From assembly GCF_907164915.1 (NCBI RefSeq), contig NC_061863.1, positions 40,397,382 through 40,461,381 of the forward strand: a DNA stretch of 64,000 nt, given 5' to 3'. How positions within the stretch are numbered: position 1 is the stretch's first letter; each line of letters opens with the position of its first letter. Under the pieces are notes generated by a model. It worked only from the letters and a program-made list of their open reading frames with translations. It searched no databases and had not been told where the DNA came from. This stretch comes from Impatiens glandulifera (taxonomy: Eukaryota; Streptophyta; Magnoliopsida; Ericales; Balsaminaceae). Made by a program: the position numbers and the translations under genes. Below, in pieces: positions 59,030-64,000 of the stretch.

Positions 59030-59740
59030 GAGTGAGTTGTTACGGTATACCTTAATGTTTTATCCATACCTTATACCTTACCTAAAATTTCGGTATGCAA
59101 AAAGTGCATACTTTTACCTTACCTTAGATTTTTGTATACCTTATTTCGATGAGGAGTGATAGAGAAAGGGAATTTGGTGAGGGAATAACTTGGAGGAAAG
59201 AGAGAAAAGAGAAAAATTATTTGATTTTTTCAGCGAATAAGATTATGTCAAGTTATTCCTTCACCAAATTCCCTCACCTAATCATTTCTCTATTTCGATA
59301 TACCTTAATTTCGGTATATAAAAAATTCATACATTTACCTTACCTTACCTTACTTTCGGTATACCTTAATTTCGGTACAGTAACGGTATTATACCTTTAA
59401 TACCTACAAATCATATTAACTTAAAAAAATCAATCTCATCAGTAAGATATAGATTGTATATATTGAATAATATTTCAAAAATTATATTTCTATAATTAAC
59501 TTAATATAAAATCTATTTAATTATTTCCTTATAAATATTATATATATATATATATATTATCTTTTAACTTATAAATACTATTTCGGTATTTCGGTATATT
59601 TCGATATATCAAAATTATAAAAATCTCATACATTTACCGTACTAATAATTACGGTATCGGTATCATACCTTACCTTTTTTTCGGTATACCTTAAAAGTCG
59701 ATATTTTTGATATATTGCGGTATGATATTTTCTATATATT
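59030..59740. mobile_element. TACGGTATACC-repeat element with nested MITE
   Basis: About 710 bp rich in GGTATACCTTA / TAAGGTATACC and TTTCGGTATA words in both orientations, starting near TTAGGAGTGAGTTGTTACGG and ending near TTGCGGTATGATATTTTC. A MITE of the CRN-intron family is nested at 59,161-59,291. Unit 1 keeps only the first 150 bases. No coding capacity; probably a non-autonomous DNA element. Confidence 0.55.
59161..59291. mobile_element. MITE, same family as the CRN intron MITE
   Basis: Left end AGAGAAAGGGAATTTGGTGA, right end TCACCTAATCATTTCTCT. A copy outside the CRN gene shows independent mobility. Confidence 0.6.
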
Positions 59741-60004
59741 TAAGAGAAATAACATTATAATTTTAAATTATTATTAATTATATAAATATATATCCCATAA
59801 TAAATATATATTTAATTAATAATAATTTAGAATAATATAATATAATATATAATAACATAATATATTATTTCCCTTATAATAATCTAATATTCAGAATAAC
59901 GAGGATTCTATTTCCAAAGATGAGGATGCTATTTCCAAAGACGGGGATTCTATTTCCAAAATTGATGAGGGTTGAAATAGAAATAGTTATATCTTTTGTT
60001 AGTC

Positions 60005-60012
60005 TATAAATA
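60005..60012 (+). promoter_or_regulatory. TATA box of CRN copy 3
   Basis: TATAAATA about 95 bp upstream of the ATG at 60,100; conserved with 22,281-22,288, as are the three GGATTCTATTTCCAAA repeats upstream. Confidence 0.5.
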
Positions 60013-60099
60013 AAGATAGAATTATAAAGAGAAAATTATATTTTTGATATTCTAAATTGTTATTTTTCTCTTTCTAATTATCAATCTATAGTTTTTGAC

Positions 60100-62117
60100 A
60101 TGCATGGGCTAAATTTTGAGTCAACGAAGAAAATGGGAGGGAATAACAAGGAATCAGACCCTTCCTTAGGTTTTCTTACTAAGAAGGACACTGAAGTTAA
60201 GCTTCCTCGTCCCACCCATGTGAAGAATAAGACTCCTGCCGCGATTCAGATCACTGCGGAGCAGATTCTCCGTGAAGCACGAGAAAGGCAAGAGCTTGAA
60301 ATCCGACAAATCCGCCGCGTCCGATTGAACGACAGCGTTTGGATCAAGTACGCTCAATGGGAGGAATGGCAGAAGGATCACATCCCAAAAGGGCGTGCAG
60401 AAGACCCGTATAGAAAATTTGTATCTTTTGAGAAGCAATACGGTGATAAGGATGGTATAGAGGATGCCATTGTTGCGAAGAAGAGAAGGTTTCAGTACGA
60501 GGATGAAGTGAGGAAGAACCCAATGAAGTACGACACGTGGTTTGATTACATTAAGTTGGAAGAAAGCGCAGGAAACAAAGATCGAATTCGCGAGGTTTAC
60601 GAGAGATCTGTCGCCAACGTTCCTCCAGCTGAAGAGAAGCGATATTGGAAGCGTTATATATATTTGTGGTATGAATGAAACATGAAACTCCATCATATTC
60701 CAGTTCATATTTTCTTATCTGTTTTGTTTTGATTTCTTAATTTCTAATTCAGGATTAACTATGCTTTATTTGAAGAACTTGATGCACAAGATATCAGCAG
60801 GACTAGAGATGTATACAGGTAAGTTTTACTTTGGGGTTATGTTTAGAATTGTTCTAAATTCTTCTAAGGAAATTTTATTAAGAGTAGCGATAGAGAAAGG
60901 GAATTTGGTGAGGGAATGACTTAGCATCACCTTCATTGAATGCAAAATGTAAAAGTGGAAGAAAATAGAGAAATTATTTGATTTTTTCAGCGAATAAGAT
61001 TATGCGAAGTCATTCCCTCACCTAATCATTTCTCTTTTATTAATGAAAACAATTTTGCAGGGAATGTCTTAATTTAATTCCACATGCAAAGTTTTCGTTT
61101 TCTAAAGTTTGGTTAATGGCTGCTAAGTTTGAAATAAGGCAACTCAACCTGAAAGCTGCCAGACAAATCCTTGGAAACGCGATTGGAAGATGCCCGAAAC
61201 ATAAAGTAAGTAAGCATCCATTTGATTTGTATCATTATAAAACATACTACTTAGCTTGGTTGATTGATTGCTAAAGTGATTGGGGTGGGATGATAACCCA
61301 TGCATTTAGGAGCTTAGAATTTTGATATGAATTTGCATTTTCCTGGAAACAGATATTCAACAAGTACATCGAGATAGAACTAAACCTTGGAAACATTGAT
61401 CGATGTCGAAAGCTATATGAAAAGTATTTGGAATGGTCCCCCGAGAATTGCTACGGTTGGATAAAGTATGCAGAGCTAGAGAAAGACCTAATTGAAACCG
61501 AGAGGGCTAGAGCTATCTTTGAGCTTGCAATTGCTCAACCAGCTCTCGATATGCCTGAAGCTCTATGGAAGGTAAATAATAAATTCCTTTTTCTTTTTTG
61601 AAACTTGAAAGTCATATATAGTATAATATACTAATTTTTGTGTATCACTTGTATGCAGAAATACATTGACTATGAAATATCACAAGCAGAATTTCAAAGA
61701 GCTAGAGAACTGTACGAGAGGCTTTTGGATAGAACAAAACATGTTAAGGTTTGGATTAGTTATGCTGAATTTGAGGCTTCTGCTGTGGAAAACCTGGACT
61801 CAGCCAAATGCCTTGAACGGAGGAGAGGTAAGCAACAAACAAACAAACAAACCAACCAATGCTGAATTGTGTGTTTTGTTGGTTTATATTTATATATCTT
61901 CCCTTGGAATTTTCAGGAATATTTGAGAGAGCCATAAACCATTTTAGAACCTCAGCCCCGGAACTGAAAGAAGAGAGAGCTATGCTGTTGGAGAAGTGGT
62001 TGGTTGTTGAACGCAAATTTGGAGATTTGGGCGATGAGAGTTTAGTCCGTTCGAAGATGCCCAAGAAACTAAAGAGGAGACGGCAGATAGGAGCGGAGGA
62101 TGGTCTCGAAGGGTATG

Positions 62118-62148
<31 letters not shown>

Positions 62149-62324
62149 GCTTGTTCTCGGTAGAAGATATGAGGAATAATATTGGTTTAAAAATGAACAG
62201 ATACGAAGAATACATTGACTACTTGTTCCCAGAAGAAACACAAGCACCAACTCTGAAGATTCTCGAAGCTGCGTACAAATGGAAAAAGCAGAAGCAGTCA
62301 GCCAACGATGAAGAAGAAGATTAG
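60100..62324 (+). CDS. CRNKL1/CLF1-like: Crooked-neck-like splicing factor, internally shortened (copy 3)
   Basis: Seven exons: 60,100-60,668, 60,753-60,818, 61,061-61,205, 61,353-61,571, 61,659-61,827, 61,917-62,112 and 62,201-62,324. They total 1488 nt and encode 495 residues with no stop or shift. Same two in-frame internal deletions as copy 2, so both predate the duplication. Differences from copy 2 include W for S in QWEEWQKD, E for Q in VYERSV, P for T in VPPAEE, and LDMPEALW. A start at 60,133 (MGGNNKESD) is an alternative. Role as for copy 2: spliceosome HAT-repeat scaffold. Whether a protein with so few HAT repeats still assembles is unknown. Confidence 0.9.
60892..61035. mobile_element. 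MITE in CRN intron (copy 3)
   Basis: Same position and ends as 23,173-23,316. Confidence 0.6.
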
Positions 62325-62614
62325 TTCCCTGTTTCTTTCTTTTTTTAATGTTTTGTGATCACCGTGAATCTCTGTATTTGAAGCTAATTGACCATGTTGT
62401 ACTAAAGGGCAGTTGTTTCTTTATAAGTGAAAATTCTTTTATCCTCAATTATTTGAAAGTTGCAATAGTTGTATTTAAAACAATCTGTTACCTACTTCAA
62501 ATCATATATCATTATTTAGGGAATCCAGCTCAGTTGTGTTTGAAGATAATTATTTATTTAAGTTGTATTTATTTGAGATAGAAGTGAATATTACATTCAT
62601 TATTTAAACCTGAC

Positions 62615-63656
62615 CTTAACAGAATTGGGAACCAATCCTTTGTATAAAGCACCAATGCCCTCGTATTGAACTAACTGTCTTTCGGAAAGCATCAATCATA
62701 CCCTTATATTCCAATGGTGCAACTTTTTCCATTCCATCCCCGCCTGTCACGACTGATGCAGCCCCTTTCCAACCGACCATCTGCATCCTTCTTCGGATGA
62801 CATCTAGAGGATAAGCATAGGTCTGGCCAACTGTACCAGCAGCTGCTCCACATGCAAGCTTTGTTGTGACGCTCAACTCAGACTCCTCAACTAGTCCGAA
62901 TGGTCTAGCTTTGATCAACCAGTCCTTTAGAGATTCATAAATCACATCACTTGCCACTTGAAGAGAATAGTTTAATATGTTCCAAAATAAATAAACTATA
63001 AAATCTTCTAGGAGCTTAAGATCATCATATAACATGAAGAAATCTAGTTCAAATTATTGCATATAAAAGGGGTATATAAATTGAAGATGAACCAAAGAGA
63101 GGCAACATACTTAGATGCTTCCTCATAGCTAAAGAACTTGACTGTTGAGTTGGGGACTATGCGGGCACAATTAGTGCCATTGCCTAATTGAATAGTCCAC
63201 GAAAACCCTCAATTCTCCATATATATATTTCAAACCTTGAATTGTTCCATTGTATTTTATACTATGAGGATTCTGAACCTGCAAAATTTTCCAATACAAA
63301 ACATAAACTACTCTACTACATGAAAAAGACTACAAAACACCCTATCTTTCTGCAATTGCAGACAGCAGCTCAGATGTCAGAGTAAAAGGAAATACAATGT
63401 TTCATTATGTAATATTGTTCTGAATGTCTATATATGCATCAAACATGTCTATTATTATATTGCTTTGAATGTTTCATTTGTCTAAAATGTTTCACTATAT
63501 CCATCACTCCAACCATAAATAATCTCGAGAAATAAAATAGTTGGAAGATGAATCGTGAACCTTTGCATGCTAGCTAGTTAACTCGAGGAAGCCAAGGAAA
63601 ACTTGATACGCATTTTTTTTACCTGGAGAAGAATCTTTAGACGCTTCAAAGGTGCA
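62615..63656 (-). pseudogene. ADNT1-like: ADNT1-like carrier, broken (copy 3)
   Basis: Exon pieces 63,656-63,623 (APLKRLKILLQ), 63,278-63,111 (VQNPHSIKYNGTIQGLK and following) and about 62,950-62,615 (carrier motif AYPLDVIRRRMQMVGW). Same frame breaks and missing exons as unit 1. Not a working nucleotide carrier. Confidence 0.85.
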
Positions 63657-63669
63657 TTTTTTTGGTCTA

Positions 63670-64000
63670 TAAGCCTATAGCTGGTGGTGCCCCATTTATG
63701 TTGTGCACTAGTTGCTTTGAATTGTTGAAGTTGCCTCGAAAGGGTGTCATGAATGTCAGAAATGAACAACAACTCTGCTGTGGAGGAAACTGTTCTGCTA
63801 TATTTTTTTATCAGAATCGAGAAGAACAAGATTGTTCCCATTCCTAAAGCATCCAATCAGGTTTCGAATGAAGTTGGTATATCAGGGACAAACTTACAGA
63901 CTTATAACCATCAAAGATTTGGTACCAAAGAGTCTTGTTCCATTGATTTTGATAATTCTAGTTTGGATTTCCACTTCACAGTCGCTGAATCCAATATAGT
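63670..64000 (+). other. Unidentified segment (third copy, cut by window end)
   Basis: Equivalent to 7745-8070, retaining the 25 bases deleted in the 45 kb copy. The frame corresponding to 7825-8145 stays open to the window edge. Confidence 0.35.

Larger units (their letters stand above)
60100..64000. repeat. Tandem segmental duplication, unit 3 (continues past window)
   Basis: CRN copy 3, ADNT1-like pseudogene and the start of the unidentified 0.4 kb segment, matching units 1 and 2. Carrier structure matches unit 1, not unit 2. Confidence 0.9.

Overview
The window is nuclear DNA of a flowering plant, probably a eudicot. The evidence is spliced GT-AG genes, an AT-rich background, plant-type Copia, MULE, hAT, Helitron and SINE elements, and plant-like protein families. 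There are no rRNA genes, intact tRNA genes or CRISPR arrays. I cannot name the species.

The framework is a tandem segmental duplication. Each unit begins with a gene for a Crooked-neck/CLF1 (CRNKL1) HAT-repeat pre-mRNA splicing factor. This is followed by a broken copy of an ADNT1-like mitochondrial adenine-nucleotide carrier on the other strand, and then about 15 kb of repeats and dead transposons. Unit 1 covers 1-22,375 and is cut at its 5' end by the window edge. Unit 2 covers 22,376-60,099 and unit 3 starts at 60,100. Unit 2 is really two fused units: 40,917-45,095 repeats the 12.5-17.4 kb part of unit 1, and 45,096 onward restarts at the 7.75 kb equivalent. A fourth unit therefore once existed and lost its CRN head. 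The complete CRN copies (497 and 495 codons) have lost about 200 residues of internal HAT repeats in frame, yet keep clean splice sites and reading frames.

Each unit has private insertions made after duplication. Unit 1 holds a 4.85 kb Copia element (1646-6496) with 5-bp target duplications and LTRs differing at one base, but with a nonsense codon and a frameshift. Unit 3-type sequence near 54.5 kb holds a tRNA-derived SINE. Unit 2 holds the most interesting object, a 12.3 kb Mutator-like element (26,934-39,256) with about 395-bp terminal inverted repeats and a 9-bp target duplication.

That MULE carries three transcription units. (i) A captured fragment of a BRCA1/BARD1-type tandem BRCT gene, now with a stop codon. 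(ii) An apparently intact mudrA-like transposase of 808 residues in three exons, beginning with a 4-nt coding exon. (iii) On the opposite strand, a twelve-exon gene joining a DUF1985-like domain to a C48/Ulp1-like SUMO protease through a run of tandemly amplified exon-intron cassettes. All three sit behind copies of the same TATA and leader module derived from the TIR. This matches the Kaonashi/Ulp1-like (KIUL) class of plant MULEs; the exon-cassette linker and the captured BRCT are the parts most worth following up.

The rest of each unit holds an 83-bp hairpin minisatellite, En/Spm-type transposase exons, a 2.3 kb non-autonomous hAT element built of GAGCTCGAGC palindromes, a decayed Copia with an LTR, MITEs, a degenerate GC-rich repeat and an (AT)n microsatellite that differs in length between units.
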